Shown piece after piece: positions 31,801 through 40,837 of a stretch of DNA of 64,000 nt (the first letter of the stretch is position 1; each line of letters starts with the position of its first letter). The stretch comes from Kaistia soli DSM 19436 (lineage in GTDB: Bacteria; Pseudomonadota; Alphaproteobacteria; Rhizobiales; Kaistiaceae): contig NZ_FQUP01000004.1 in NCBI RefSeq assembly GCF_900129325.1, positions 372,001 to 436,000 on the forward strand. Reading direction: 5' to 3'. The notes beneath the pieces were generated by a model. It made no database searches. It had not been told where the DNA came from and was given only the letters and a program-made list of their open reading frames with translations. Both the position numbers and the translations under genes were made by a program.

Positions 31801-32135
31801 GCGGGGCCGCCTTCGCCAGAGCCGAGGCGGGCGGCATCCTTCTCGACATCCGCCTGACCCCGCGCGGCGGCCGCGACACGCTCGACGGCATCGCGACTCT
31901 TGCCGATGGGCGGATCGTTCTCCTGGCGCGCGTGCGGGCCGTGCCGGAGAAGGGCGCTGCCAACACCGCACTGGCGACCCTCGTCGCCGACCAGTTCGGC
32001 CTTCCGAAATCCAGTGTCAGCGTCGTCAGCGGCCATACCGCGCGGCTGAAGACGTTGCGGATTGCGGGCGAACCGGCCGTGCTTCTGGCGCGCGCGGCCG
32101 AACTTCCGCCTGAACGCGAGGTTCAGTGGCTGTAG
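31797..32135 (+). CDS. DUF167 (UPF0235/YggU-like) protein
   Basis: A 112-aa small alpha/beta protein. [16 protein letters not shown] is followed by [15 protein letters not shown] and the [15 protein letters not shown] motif, all typical of DUF167. The TTG start overlaps the yggT stop (TTGA at 31797-31800), a frequent yggT-yggU coupling. Its end overlaps the convergent secreted-protein gene by 13 bp. The biochemical role of the family is not established. Confidence 0.85.
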   Translation: MSGAAFARAEAGGILLDIRLTPRGGRDTLDGIATLADGRIVLLARVRAVPEKGAANTALATLVADQFGLPKSSVSVVSGHTARLKTLRIAGEPAVLLARAAELPPEREVQWL

Positions 32136-32623
32136 AGGCCGCGCAATGTGCCTTCCGGCCAGTGAATATCGTCGATGCGCCACCCGGCTGGCGTCTCGAC
32201 CAGAAGAAGATCGATTGCCTTCGGTTCGCCGGAATTGCTGAAGCGGGCATGGCCCATCAGCCGTCCGCCCCCTGCATCCGACACCGTCAGCGCGATGTCG
32301 CCGATGTCGCCATCTTGCGCGTCGATGAACGGATCGGCGTCGAGATTGGGCACCTCCCCGTCCGCGGCGGCGCGCGCGTCATCATCCGAAATCATGCCGG
32401 CCAGCTCCGGCGTGAAGAAATTCTGCAGAACGGCGTCGTCGCTGCGGTCGATGCCGGCGCCGTTGTTGCGATAGGTGCTGTAGATCGTCTCAAGGAAGGC
32501 CAATGCGGCGGCAGAAGGGTCGTCCTCCGCCCGCGCCGCTGATGGCAGCCCGGCGGCGAGCAGGGCGCCCGCCGCCAGGATGAAACCGCGACGATGAAGC
32601 AGAGCGACGGTCGCGGACGACAT
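32123..32623 (-). CDS. Secreted DUF3828-like protein
   Basis: A 166-aa exported protein. The N-terminus RRGFILAAGALLAAGLPSAA, followed by an A-R-A site near residue 32, is a signal peptide with twin-arginine character. The mature part contains FLETIYSTYRNNG and a C-terminal ETPAGWRIDDIHW, the NTF2-like pattern of DUF3828 periplasmic proteins. It starts two bases after the ppa stop and is likely cotranscribed with it. The function is unknown. Confidence 0.7.
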   Translation of the reverse strand: MSSATVALLHRRGFILAAGALLAAGLPSAARAEDDPSAAALAFLETIYSTYRNNGAGIDRSDDAVLQNFFTPELAGMISDDDARAAADGEVPNLDADPFIDAQDGDIGDIALTVSDAGGGRLMGHARFSNSGEPKAIDLLLVETPAGWRIDDIHWPEGTLRGLYSH

Positions 32624-32625
32624 CC

Positions 32626-33156
32626 TCAGCCCTTCTTGGCGCGTTCAATGGCGTCGAGGATCAGTTGCTCGGCCTCGGCCTTATCGCCCCAGCCCGAAAT
32701 CTCGACCCACTTGTCCTTCTCGAGATCCTTGTAGTGCTGGAAGAAATGCTCGATCTGGCGCAGCGTGATCTCCGGCAGATCCTTGTAGCTCTCGATCTTC
32801 TCATACCGACGCGTGAGCTTGGTCGAGGGAACAGCGATGACCTTCTCGTCCTCGCCACCCTCGTCGCGCATGCGCAGCACGCCGACCGGGCGGCAATTCA
32901 TGATCGCGCCGGGGATGATCGCGCGCTGATTGGTGACAAGCACGTCGATCGGATCGCCGTCGCCGCAGAGCGTGTGCGGCACGAAGCCGTAATTGCCCGG
33001 ATAGCGCATCGGCGTGTAGAGGAAGCGGTCGACATAGAGCGCGCCGGCCTCCTTATCCATTTCGTACTTGATCGGCTCGCCGCCCACCGGCACCTCGATG
33101 ATCACGTTGATGTCGTGCGGAGGATTCTTGCCGATCGGCACTGCGTCGATGCGCAT
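32626..33156 (-). CDS. ppa: Inorganic pyrophosphatase
   Basis: A 176-aa family I soluble pyrophosphatase, the usual size for bacterial hexameric enzymes. It has [17 protein letters not shown] at the N-terminus, the active-site signature DGDPIDVLV, and the metal-binding GEDEKVIAV segment. It hydrolyses PPi to drive biosynthetic reactions in the cytoplasm. It lies within a minus-strand run with the secreted protein downstream. Confidence 0.96.
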   Translation of the reverse strand: MRIDAVPIGKNPPHDINVIIEVPVGGEPIKYEMDKEAGALYVDRFLYTPMRYPGNYGFVPHTLCGDGDPIDVLVTNQRAIIPGAIMNCRPVGVLRMRDEGGEDEKVIAVPSTKLTRRYEKIESYKDLPEITLRQIEHFFQHYKDLEKDKWVEISGWGDKAEAEQLILDAIERAKKG

Positions 33157-33290
33157 GGAAACATCCCTGGTGCGGAGTTGAGGGCACGGATCGCGAAGGC
33201 GCCCTGGAAAGGGCCGCCAAGCGATCCGCTGATCGCGACCCGCTCATAAGCGGACGGCCGTCCGCCCGCAAGGCCGATCTCGCGATTGCG

Positions 33291-33803
33291 TCAGCCGCGT
33301 GCGAATGCGAAGGCGACCTTGGCCAGCGTCACGTCGCCGAAGCGCTCGCTGCCGCGGGCGATCTTGCGGCCGCCGGCATTCTTGTAGAAGCGGCAGGCAC
33401 CCTCATTGTCGGCGAGCGCCCAGACGACGGCCGAATCGAAGCCGTGCCGCACCAGTTCGCGCCGCGCCGCGAGGAACAGCCGCGTACCGAGGCCGACGCC
33501 CTGATATTCGGGACGGAGATAGATTTCGTAGATCTCGCCGCGCTGGACGAGATTGCGGGCACGATTGGGGCCATAGGTCGCATAGCCGGCGATGGTACCG
33601 CCCGCCTCGAGCACGAGAATCCCGGTGCCCCGGCGGATGGCCCTGCCCCACCAGGTCTGGCCGCGTCGCGCGATCATCCGGCTCAGCTCGCGCGCCGGAA
33701 TCAAACCGTCATATGCCTGGCGCCAAGCGCTGTCATGAACCGCGGTGATTGCCACCGCGTCACTCGCTTCAGCCCGGCGGACACCGATCGACAGAGTGCT
33801 CAT
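33291..33803 (-). CDS. GNAT-family N-acetyltransferase
   Basis: A 170-aa acetyltransferase. The acetyl-CoA-binding motif is LRPEYQGVGLGTRLFLAARR (residues about 96-115, Q-x-x-G-x-G), followed by VWALADNEGACRFYKNAGG, the standard C-terminal strand-helix. The N-terminal region (DSAWRQAYDGLIP) is common in this subgroup. The substrate is unknown. It lies between ppa and typA with its own intergenic gaps of over 130 bp. Confidence 0.88.
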   Translation of the reverse strand: MSTLSIGVRRAEASDAVAITAVHDSAWRQAYDGLIPARELSRMIARRGQTWWGRAIRRGTGILVLEAGGTIAGYATYGPNRARNLVQRGEIYEIYLRPEYQGVGLGTRLFLAARRELVRHGFDSAVVWALADNEGACRFYKNAGGRKIARGSERFGDVTLAKVAFAFARG

Positions 33804-33902
33804 GTCGATGAGGATAGGTCGGGTTTAGCGGAGGGGAAAGCCCTTTTTCACGCGGGCTGTCGCATCAGCGACAGGGAAATGACATCCCTGCCGCAATGCG
33901 GT

Positions 33903-33928
33903 CGACGCGCCGGATAAAAGGCGCGTCG
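33903..33928 (-). terminator. Stem-loop after typA
   Basis: Arms CGACGCGCC and GGCGCGTCG (9 bp) with an 8-nt loop lie 6 bp beyond the typA stop on the minus strand. The run of T on that strand is in the loop and not after the stem, so termination efficiency is uncertain. Confidence 0.5.
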
Positions 33929-33934
33929 CTTGGC

Positions 33935-35758
33935 TCAGGCGGTCGCCTTGCTCGAACGGTCGGCGCGCTTGCGCTCGGTCGGATCGAGGATCGTCTTGCG
34001 CAGACGGATCGACTTCGGAGTCACCTCGACGAGCTCGTCGTCCGAAATCCAGGACAGCGAACGCTCCAGCGTCATGCGGATCGGCGGCGTCAGGCGGACC
34101 GCCTCGTCCTTGCCCGCCGAGCGGACGTTGGACAGCTTCTTGCCCTTGAGCACGTTCACTTCGAGATCGTTGTCGCGCGTGTGCTCGCCGACGATCATGC
34201 CCTCATAGACCTTCCAGCCGGGCTCGATCATCATCGGGCCACGATCTTCGAGGTTCCAGAGGGCGAAAGCGACGGCCTCGCCGGATTCGTTGGCGATCAG
34301 CACGCCATTGCGGCGGCCGGCGATCACGCCCTTGTAGGGCTGATAGGAATGGAACAGACGGTTCATGATCGCCGTGCCGCGCGTGTCGGTCAGCAATTCG
34401 CCCTGATAGCCGATGAGGCCGCGGGTCGGAGCGCGGAAGACGAGGCGCAGGCGATCGCCGCCCGAGGGGCGCATCTCGATCATCTCGGCCTTGCGCTCGG
34501 CCATCTTCTGCACGACGACGCCGGAATGCTCCTCGTCAACGTCGATGATGACCTCTTCGATCGGCTCCTCGATCTGGCCGTTCTCGTCCTTCTGGAAGAC
34601 GACGCGCGGCCGGGAAACGCCGAGTTCATAACCCTCGCGGCGCATATTCTCGATCAGGATCGCGAGCAGGAGCTCGCCGCGGCCCGAAACGATGAAAGCG
34701 TCCTTGCCCGAGGATTCCTCGATCTTCAGCGCCACATTACCCTCGGCCTCCTTGAAGAGGCGGTCGCGGATCATGCGGCTCGTCACCTTGTCGCCTTCTG
34801 TGCCGGCGAGCGGGCTGTCATTGACCATGAAGGTCATCGACACGGTCGGCGGATCGATCGGCTGCGCCTTGATGGCCTCTGTAATCGTGGGATCGCAGAA
34901 CGTGTCGGCGACGGTGCCCTTGGTCATGCCGGCAATGGCGACGATGTCGCCCGGCACGCCTTCTTCGATCGGCTGGCGCTCGATGCCGCGGAAGGCCAGG
35001 ATCTTGGAAACGCGGAAATTCTCGACCGTCGAGCCGTCCTGCGACAGCACCTTCAGCATCTGGGTCGGCTTGACCGTGCCCGAGGTGATACGCCCGGTGA
35101 TGAGGCGTCCGAGATAGGGATTGGCCTCGAGTAGCGTCCCGAGCATGCGGAACGGACCCTCTTCCACATGCGGCTCCGGCACGTGCTCGAGCACGAGATC
35201 GAACAGCGGCGCCATGCCAGCGTCATGCGAAGCGTCGGGCGCGCGGCCCATCCAGCCCTGCTTGGCCGAACCGTAGAGGATCGGGAAATCGAGCTGCTCG
35301 TCGGTCGCGTCGAGCGCGGCGAAGAGGTCGAACACCTCGTTCACGACTTCCTCGATGCGCGCATCGGGCTTATCGACCTTATTGATCGCGACGATCGGCT
35401 TCAGGCCGACCTTGAGCGCCTTGCCGACCACGAATTTGGTCTGCGGCATCGGGCCCTCGGCGGCGTCGACGAGCACGATCACGCCATCGACCATGTTCAG
35501 GATGCGCTCGACCTCGCCGCCGAAATCGGCGTGGCCCGGCGTATCGACGATGTTGATGCGCGTGTCCTTCCAGACGATCGAGGTCGCCTTGGCCAGGATG
35601 GTGATGCCACGCTCCTTCTCGATGTCATTCGAGTCCATCACGCGCTCGGCGACGCGCTGGTTGTCGCGGAAGGAGCCCGACTGCTGCAGCAGCTTGTCGA
35701 CGAGCGTGGTCTTGCCATGATCGACGTGCGCGATGATGGCGATGTTGCGAAGTGACAT
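33935..35758 (-). CDS. typA: Ribosome-associated GTPase TypA/BipA
   Basis: A 607-aa translational GTPase. G1 is IAHVDHGKTTL (about residues 8-18), then RGITILAK (G2), VDTPGHADFGGEVERIL (G3) and NKVDKPDAR (G4). The domain II-V order is conserved, including SGRGELLLAILIENMRREG and the C-terminal LSWISDDELVEVTPKSIRLRK, with internal breaks as in other TypA proteins. It assists ribosome assembly and stress adaptation. Length and motifs are normal. The 265-bp upstream region faces the MarR gene. Confidence 0.97.
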   Translation of the reverse strand: MSLRNIAIIAHVDHGKTTLVDKLLQQSGSFRDNQRVAERVMDSNDIEKERGITILAKATSIVWKDTRINIVDTPGHADFGGEVERILNMVDGVIVLVDAAEGPMPQTKFVVGKALKVGLKPIVAINKVDKPDARIEEVVNEVFDLFAALDATDEQLDFPILYGSAKQGWMGRAPDASHDAGMAPLFDLVLEHVPEPHVEEGPFRMLGTLLEANPYLGRLITGRITSGTVKPTQMLKVLSQDGSTVENFRVSKILAFRGIERQPIEEGVPGDIVAIAGMTKGTVADTFCDPTITEAIKAQPIDPPTVSMTFMVNDSPLAGTEGDKVTSRMIRDRLFKEAEGNVALKIEESSGKDAFIVSGRGELLLAILIENMRREGYELGVSRPRVVFQKDENGQIEEPIEEVIIDVDEEHSGVVVQKMAERKAEMIEMRPSGGDRLRLVFRAPTRGLIGYQGELLTDTRGTAIMNRLFHSYQPYKGVIAGRRNGVLIANESGEAVAFALWNLEDRGPMMIEPGWKVYEGMIVGEHTRDNDLEVNVLKGKKLSNVRSAGKDEAVRLTPPIRMTLERSLSWISDDELVEVTPKSIRLRKTILDPTERKRADRSSKATA

Positions 35759-35959
35759 TTCTCAATCCAAAAAGGCAGCGACACCCCGGGCGGCGTCCTC
35801 GGCGCTATGCCCTTGGACGCGACCGAGGGTGCAACAACGCCACCGGGCCATTTTGCGGCGCAAAATGCTTGAAACGGCCCGAAAACGCAACCTCGATCGA
35901 GAAATCGTCCGAACTGCGACGATCGGCGCATGGCGCCAGGGACCGCAAAGGCCGCAAGA

Positions 35960-36004
35960 TTGACTCAAAGTACAAAAGTGTTTATTATATGGTAAACATA
36001 TAAT
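35960..36004 (+). promoter_or_regulatory. Promoter with overlapping dyad operator ahead of marR
   Basis: TTGACT (35960-35965), a 17-bp spacer and TATTAT (35983-35988) form a near-consensus promoter, unusually good for this GC-rich genome. A perfect dyad, ATTATATG-5-CATATAAT (35984-36004), covers the -10 and start region. This is the expected arrangement for autorepression by the downstream MarR protein. Confidence 0.7.
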
Positions 36005-36023
36005 ATCTGCAGGAGCTCAGCGT

Positions 36024-36476
36024 TTGGCAGCTACGGTTGAAGATCCGCTTGGTTTCGTCCTGGTCGACGTCGCGCGACTTCTCCGCCGCCGGTTTGAAAA
36101 AGCTCTTGAAAATGCTGGCCTTGGGCTGACGGTCGCTGAGGCCCGCACGCTGGCTTTCGTCAGCCGGCGACCCGGCCTGCGCCAATCCACGCTTGCCGAG
36201 GAACTCTGCGTCGAGCCAATGACTCTGGTCGGCTTCCTTGATCGGCTCGAGGCTGCCGGCCTTGTCGAGCGCATCCAGGATCCGGCCGATCGCCGCGCCA
36301 AGCTGATCCGCCTGACGCCTACAGCAGCCAACATCGTCCGCCGCATCCGCTCGATCGGCAAGGCGGTCCGCGAGGAAGCGGAGCGCGGCGTCGATCCCGA
36401 TGTGCTGGAAACCATGCGCCTGACGCTGCTCAAGATGCAGGACAACATCATGAAGGCGCCGGAACCCGTTTCCTGA
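36024..36476 (+). CDS. MarR-family transcriptional regulator
   Basis: A 150-aa winged-helix regulator. The recognition segment is LRQSTLAEELCVEPMTLVGF and the wing is VERIQDPADRRAKLIRLT, with the conserved D-x-R-D/R-x-x-R pattern. The TTG start is supported by AGGAG eight bases upstream. It probably binds the dyad in its own promoter. The target genes and ligand are unknown. Confidence 0.9.
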   Translation: MAATVEDPLGFVLVDVARLLRRRFEKALENAGLGLTVAEARTLAFVSRRPGLRQSTLAEELCVEPMTLVGFLDRLEAAGLVERIQDPADRRAKLIRLTPTAANIVRRIRSIGKAVREEAERGVDPDVLETMRLTLLKMQDNIMKAPEPVS

Positions 36477-36604
36477 AGGCCTTAGGCGCGCGTGGGGCGA
36501 CCCGGATCCAACCTTGATCGGCATCGCATCAAGCCGATACAAGGCGCCGCTTGCGCCACGAGCCGTGTCGGCTAGGTTGTCGGAAGAGACAAGCGAGGCG
36601 ACGA

Positions 36605-37234
36605 ATGGCGAGCGTAACAGTCATCAACCATCCCCTGGTGCAGCACAAGCTGACCATCATGCGGGATCGGCACACTTCAACGGCGGGATTTCGTCAGCTC
36701 CTGCGCGAGATCGCGACCCTGCTGTGCTATGAGGTCACGCGCGACCTCGAGATGACCACCACCACCATCGAGACCCCACTCGCCGAAATGAAGGCGCCGA
36801 CGCTTGCCGGCAAGAAGCTGGTCTTCGCCTCGGTGCTGCGCGCCGGCAACGGCTTGCTTGAAGGCATGCTCGACCTCGTGCCGGCAGCGCGCGTCGCCCA
36901 TGTCGGTCTCTACCGGGACCCGAAGACGCTTCAGGCCGTCGAATACTATTTCAAGGCGCCTGACGATCTCGACGAACGCCTGACGATCGTCGTCGATCCC
37001 ATGCTCGCGACGGCGAACTCCGCCATCGCCGCTGTCGACCGCCTGCAGGAGCGCGGCGCCAAGGACATCCGCTTCGTCTGCCTGCTGGCCGCGCCGGAAG
37101 GCATCGACAAGTTCCACGGCACGCACCCGGACGTCCCGATCTTCACCGCGTCGGTCGACAAATATCTGAACGACAAGGGCTATATCGTCCCCGGTCTTGG
37201 CGACGCCGGCGACCGGATGTACGGCACCAAGTGA
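36605..37234 (+). CDS. upp: Uracil phosphoribosyltransferase
   Basis: A 209-aa enzyme of standard length from ATG 36605; the frame open upstream is not conserved. It has [14 protein letters not shown], the 30s-loop [13 protein letters not shown], the PRPP-binding [15 protein letters not shown], and the C-terminal uracil-binding [16 protein letters not shown]. It salvages uracil to UMP using PRPP. Neighbours are not pyrimidine genes; the moeB-like gene follows by 25 bp. Confidence 0.96.
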   Translation: MASVTVINHPLVQHKLTIMRDRHTSTAGFRQLLREIATLLCYEVTRDLEMTTTTIETPLAEMKAPTLAGKKLVFASVLRAGNGLLEGMLDLVPAARVAHVGLYRDPKTLQAVEYYFKAPDDLDERLTIVVDPMLATANSAIAAVDRLQERGAKDIRFVCLLAAPEGIDKFHGTHPDVPIFTASVDKYLNDKGYIVPGLGDAGDRMYGTK

Positions 37235-37259
37235 CGCCGCGTCGTCAGATGGGGCGAGA

Positions 37260-38006
37260 ATGAGCTTCACGCCGGACGAGATCGAGCGCTACGCCCGCCA
37301 TCTCGTGCTGCCAGAGGTCGGAGGACCGGGCCAGCAGAGACTGAAGGCGGCGCGCGTACTGGTCATCGGTGCCGGCGGGCTCGGCTCGCCCGTCATCCAA
37401 TATCTGGCCGCTGCCGGCATCGGCACGATCGGCGTCGTCGACGACGACGTCGTGTCGCTGTCCAACCTGCAGCGCCAGGTGTTGCACGATGAAACCTCGA
37501 TCGGCACGGCCAAGGCGGCGAGCGCGGCCGCTGCGGTGGCACGACTGAACCCGCACGTCGCCGTTGAAATTCATCCCGTCCGGCTCGCCGTCGACAATGC
37601 GGATGCGCTGATCGAAGCCTTCGATATCGTCGTCGACGGCTCAGACAATTTCGAAACCCGCTTTCTGGTGGCGGATCGCGCGGCTGCCCTGCGTCGGCCT
37701 GTGGTGACCGCGGCGGTCGGCCGCTTCGACGGTTCGCTTACTGTGCTGAAGCCCTTCGAAGAGACGGATGGTCGCCCGAATCCGGGCTATCGCGACCTCT
37801 TTCCCAAACCGCCGCCGGAGGGTCTCGTCCCGAGTTGCGCCGAGGCCGGCATCCTCGGCGCGGTCGTCGGAATCCTCGGAACGCTGCAGACGGCCGAAGT
37901 CCTGAAGCTGGTCCTCGGCATCGGCGAACCGCTCGTCGGACGACTTTTGCTCGTCGACGTGCTCCTGATGCGGTTCGAGACGATCAGCTATCGGCGGCGT
38001 TCATGA
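37260..38006 (+). CDS. moeB: MoeB/ThiF/HesA-family adenylyltransferase
   Basis: A 248-aa E1-like enzyme from ATG 37260. The ATP-binding GAGGLGSPVIQYLAAAG, the conserved SNLQRQ arginine segment and VVDGSDNFETRFLV are present, and a single Cys in PSCAEAGILG is in the conserved crossover position. The zinc-binding CxxC pairs of E. coli MoeB are missing, as in many alphaproteobacterial homologues. It activates the C-terminus of a sulfur-carrier protein (MoaD or ThiS type). Which carrier is not clear from the neighbours. Confidence 0.85.
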   Translation: MSFTPDEIERYARHLVLPEVGGPGQQRLKAARVLVIGAGGLGSPVIQYLAAAGIGTIGVVDDDVVSLSNLQRQVLHDETSIGTAKAASAAAAVARLNPHVAVEIHPVRLAVDNADALIEAFDIVVDGSDNFETRFLVADRAAALRRPVVTAAVGRFDGSLTVLKPFEETDGRPNPGYRDLFPKPPPEGLVPSCAEAGILGAVVGILGTLQTAEVLKLVLGIGEPLVGRLLLVDVLLMRFETISYRRRS

Positions 38007-38188
38007 CGCGCGACCGGGCTGGCGCCGAGCGTCAAATGGCCGGCTCCATAGGCGAAGCCGAGGATCGCGGCCGTTACCCTGTCGAGCGAAAGCCGGCCAG
38101 AAATGAACGGCGGATCCGCCTGGCGCGGTTCGGCCGCCTCGAAATGGTCACGATAAATGCTGCGGAACAGATAGCTTGCGGGGATCAT
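37988..38188 (-). CDS. Small 66-aa protein in a LacI divergon
   Basis: A 66-aa frame starting MIPASYLFRSIYRDHFEA. Its ATG has an excellent GAGGGAG ribosome-binding site, and three LacI-type operators lie directly upstream, so it is probably translated and regulated by the divergent LacI protein. It overlaps the moeB-like 3' end by 19 bp. No family is identified and there is no membrane segment. It could be the start of a larger gene truncated by rearrangement. Confidence 0.5.
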   Translation of the reverse strand: MIPASYLFRSIYRDHFEAAEPRQADPPFISGRLSLDRVTAAILGFAYGAGHLTLGASPVARHERRR

Positions 38189-38207
38189 GATTCACTCCCT
38201 CATCGTT

Positions 38208-38300
38208 TTGAAGCGATTCAATCCACATCCAGCGATGTTTGAACCGATTCAAAAATAGCAACTGACTTTCGAATGTCAAGGATTGTTTGAACCGATCCAA
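38208..38300. promoter_or_regulatory. Three LacI-type operators (TTGAACCGATTCAA type)
   Basis: TTGAAGCGATTCAA (38208-38221), TTGAACCGATTCAA (38239-38252) and TTGAACCGATCCAA (38287-38300) share the central CG and half-site TTGAA. Centres are 31 and 48 bp apart. They fill the 150-bp divergent promoter between the 66-codon ORF and the LacI gene. Confidence 0.8.
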
Positions 38301-38338
38301 GAACCAAGTAGAGTGCTGGAAAGAACGGAGCTGCAGGC

Positions 38339-39403
38339 TTGAGCCAGGTTGTCAGGCTGTCCGATGTCGCCAAGGCTGCCGGCGTGTCACAGGGGACCGC
38401 GTCGAACGTCTTCAACCGCCCGGATATCGTGCGCAAGGAAGTACGGGAACGGGTTGAAGCGGCTGCCCGCGCGCTCGGCTATTCGGGACCGGATCCCCGG
38501 GGACGGCTGCTGCGCGCCGGCAAGGTCAACGCGATCGGCGTCGCGACGGCCGAGCCGCTGTCCTATTTCTTCGACGACCCCTATGCGCGCGTGCTGATGA
38601 CAGGAATCAGCCGGGCCTGCGACCTGCAGGGCGCTGGCATTTCCCTGGTATCGGCGGCAAACGAAGAGAAGCTCGCCTGGAACATCCAGAGTGCGATCGT
38701 CGATGGCTTCGTGCTGCTCTGCATCGAGGGCGGCACTCGCCTTGTAGAGCTGACCCGCGAACGCAAGCTGCCTTTCGTCGCGCTGGGACTCGAGCATGAC
38801 GACGAGACCATATCGATGATCGGGATCGATGATCACGCGGGCGCCCACACCGTCGCAGCCTATGTTGCCGATCTCGGACATCGCCACTTCGCGATCCTGT
38901 CGCTACAGCTCGTAGACGGCCATGTCGGCCGTGTCGACGATGCCGCGATTGCGGCGGCGATCTACAAGAGCTCGCGCGAGCGCATAGAAGGCTATCGCGC
39001 AGCGCTCGCCGAACGCGGCATTGATCCATCCACGGTGCCGGTGTTCGAAACCGAGAATGACCGGACGAGCGTCATGGCCGCCCTCACTGAGCTTTTCGAC
39101 AGCGCAGGACCGCCGACTGCGCTGCTCGCAATGTCCGACCGGATCGCCTTGTTTGCGCTGGACTGGCTGGCGGAACGTGGCATCGCGGTTCCTGCCGAGG
39201 TCTCTGTCGTCGGCTTCGACGGCGTCCCGGAGAGCGCCTATTCGGAGCCGCCGCTCACCACGGTGTCGCAGCCGATCGAGGAGATCGGGCGCATGGCGGT
39301 CGAGCTGATCTTCGACGACGCAAAAGAGACACGTCGCCTGTCGGTGCCGGTCGATCTGACCATCCGCCAATCAGCGGCACCCCCGCCCGCCGACAGGGCA
39401 TGA
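38339..39403 (+). CDS. LacI-family transcriptional regulator
   Basis: A 354-aa repressor with TTG start and GGAG eight bases upstream. The helix-turn-helix LSDVAKAAGVSQGTASNVF is at residues about 6-24. The effector domain contains IGIDDHAGAHTVAAYVADLGHRHF and the C-terminal VVGFDGVPESAYSEPPLTTVSQP, with the usual small breaks. The three nearby operators make autoregulation and control of the divergent 66-codon ORF likely. The inducer, probably a sugar, is unknown. Confidence 0.92.
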   Translation: MSQVVRLSDVAKAAGVSQGTASNVFNRPDIVRKEVRERVEAAARALGYSGPDPRGRLLRAGKVNAIGVATAEPLSYFFDDPYARVLMTGISRACDLQGAGISLVSAANEEKLAWNIQSAIVDGFVLLCIEGGTRLVELTRERKLPFVALGLEHDDETISMIGIDDHAGAHTVAAYVADLGHRHFAILSLQLVDGHVGRVDDAAIAAAIYKSSRERIEGYRAALAERGIDPSTVPVFETENDRTSVMAALTELFDSAGPPTALLAMSDRIALFALDWLAERGIAVPAEVSVVGFDGVPESAYSEPPLTTVSQPIEEIGRMAVELIFDDAKETRRLSVPVDLTIRQSAAPPPADRA

Positions 39404-39735
39404 CGGTCGGGACTTGATCCGACTCTCCGCCCGCCAGTTGCGCGCCCGAGGCAGCGATGAATGACGGCCACAGGGGATTTCGGGGACATTCAGCGCCGCG
39501 CGTGATGAGTTCCATCTGAATATTCCATTTGAATGCTGGAAGCCGGTCGACCATTGTGCCCGTGACGCTCGGTGGGCGGCCGATCCGGCCGGCCCGAGGA
39601 CACCTGGCACGCCCCACGAGAGACGACGATCCCCTCCGCCACCCTTTTCCGCAGGTGGCTCGTCGTTTTGCACTCGCACCGCCGGGCTCGGTCACTTCGC
39701 CGATCCGGCCCTCCTCCCCTACATGGAGACTGACC
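39404..39735. other. 332-bp intergenic region between lacI and the aldo/keto reductase
   Basis: No convincing gene, RNA or operator matching the lacI-type sites is seen. The right end holds the GGAG ribosome-binding site (39725-39728) of the reductase. Open frames here are extensions or shadows typical of high GC. Confidence 0.4.
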
Positions 39736-40767
39736 ATGGAATATCGGAAGCTTGGCAACAGCGGCACAGTCGTGACCGCCTATTGTCTCGGCACCATGAC
39801 CTTCGGCGCCGAATCGGACGAGGCCACCTCGTTCGCCCTGCTCGACGACTATGTCGCCGGTGGCGGTAATTTCATCGATACTGCCGATGTCTACAGCGCC
39901 GGCGAATCCGAGGCGATCATCGGCCGCTGGCTCAAGACGAAGCCGTCCGCCGTCGACGACCTCGTCATCGCTACGAAGGGGCGCTTCCCGATGGGCGGCG
40001 GACCGAACCATGTCGGCCTGTCGCGCAAGCATCTCGGCGCCGCGCTCGACGCATCGCTGAAGCGGCTCGGCGTCGAGCAGATCGACCTCTACCAGATGCA
40101 TGCCTGGGACGCATTGACGCCGCTCGAGGAGACGCTGCGCTTCCTCGACGATTCCGTCAGCAACGGCAAGATCGCCTATTACGGCTTCTCGAACTTCCTC
40201 GGCTGGCATCTCTCCAAGGCCGTCTGGATGGCCAAGGCGAATGGCTATACGGCTCCGGTCACGCTGCAGCCGCAGTATAATCTGCTTGTGCGCGACATCG
40301 AACACGAGATCGTTCCCGCCTCGCTCGACGCAGGGATCGGCCTCCTGCCCTGGTCGCCGCTTGGCGGCGGCTGGCTGTCGGGCAAGTACAAGCGCGATCA
40401 GATGCCGACCGGCGCGACCCGCCTCGGCGAAAACCCGAAGCGGGGCATGGAGGCCTTTGACGCCCGCAACGCCAATCCGGTGACGTGGGCCGTGATCGGC
40501 AAGGTGCAGGACATTGCCGAAGCCCATGGTGTCAGCATGGCACAGGTGGCATTGGCCTGGGTCGCGGCGCAGCCCGCCGTAACATCGGTCATTCTCGGCG
40601 CCCGCACGCGCGAGCAGCTCGCCGATAATCTCGGCGCGGCAAAGCTTGTTCTGACCGCCGAGGACCTCGCAGGCCTCGACGCTGTCAGCAAGCCTGAAAT
40701 GGCCGATTATCCCTATGGCACCGGCGGCATGGGTCAGCGCCATCGCAAGATCGAGGGCGGCCGCTAG
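39736..40767 (+). CDS. Aldo/keto reductase
   Basis: A 343-aa NADPH-dependent aldo/keto reductase starting MEYRKLGNSGTVVTAYCLG. It has FIDTADVYSAGESE with the catalytic Asp and Tyr, a lysine in VIATKGRFPM, IDLYQMHAWD, and the cofactor-binding SVILGARTREQLADNLGA. The histidine in MHAWD completes the tetrad. The longer open frame beginning at 39529 has no family similarity. The substrate is unknown. It is followed by a strong stem-loop and the convergent RidA-like gene. Confidence 0.93.
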   Translation: MEYRKLGNSGTVVTAYCLGTMTFGAESDEATSFALLDDYVAGGGNFIDTADVYSAGESEAIIGRWLKTKPSAVDDLVIATKGRFPMGGGPNHVGLSRKHLGAALDASLKRLGVEQIDLYQMHAWDALTPLEETLRFLDDSVSNGKIAYYGFSNFLGWHLSKAVWMAKANGYTAPVTLQPQYNLLVRDIEHEIVPASLDAGIGLLPWSPLGGGWLSGKYKRDQMPTGATRLGENPKRGMEAFDARNANPVTWAVIGKVQDIAEAHGVSMAQVALAWVAAQPAVTSVILGARTREQLADNLGAAKLVLTAEDLAGLDAVSKPEMADYPYGTGGMGQRHRKIEGGR

Positions 40768-40784
40768 CCGAACCAGCATCCACG

Positions 40785-40818
40785 CTGCGCGGTCGGGGCC
40801 TCTGCCCCGGCCGCGCAG
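40785..40818. terminator. Bidirectional stem-loop between convergent genes
   Basis: A 15-bp stem (left arm CTGCGCGGTCGGGGC, right arm GCCCCGGCCGCGCAG, one G-U pair) with a CTCT loop lies between the aldo/keto reductase and RidA-like stop codons. There is no T tract. Its position suggests a shared terminator. Confidence 0.65.
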
Positions 40819-40837
40819 TGCGCATACCCGGCCGGAA

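Noticed and set aside
33896-35134. A 412-codon plus-strand frame opposite typA
   Set aside because: TypA is intact on the minus strand and the antisense frame is low-information, rich in Arg/Asp/His.
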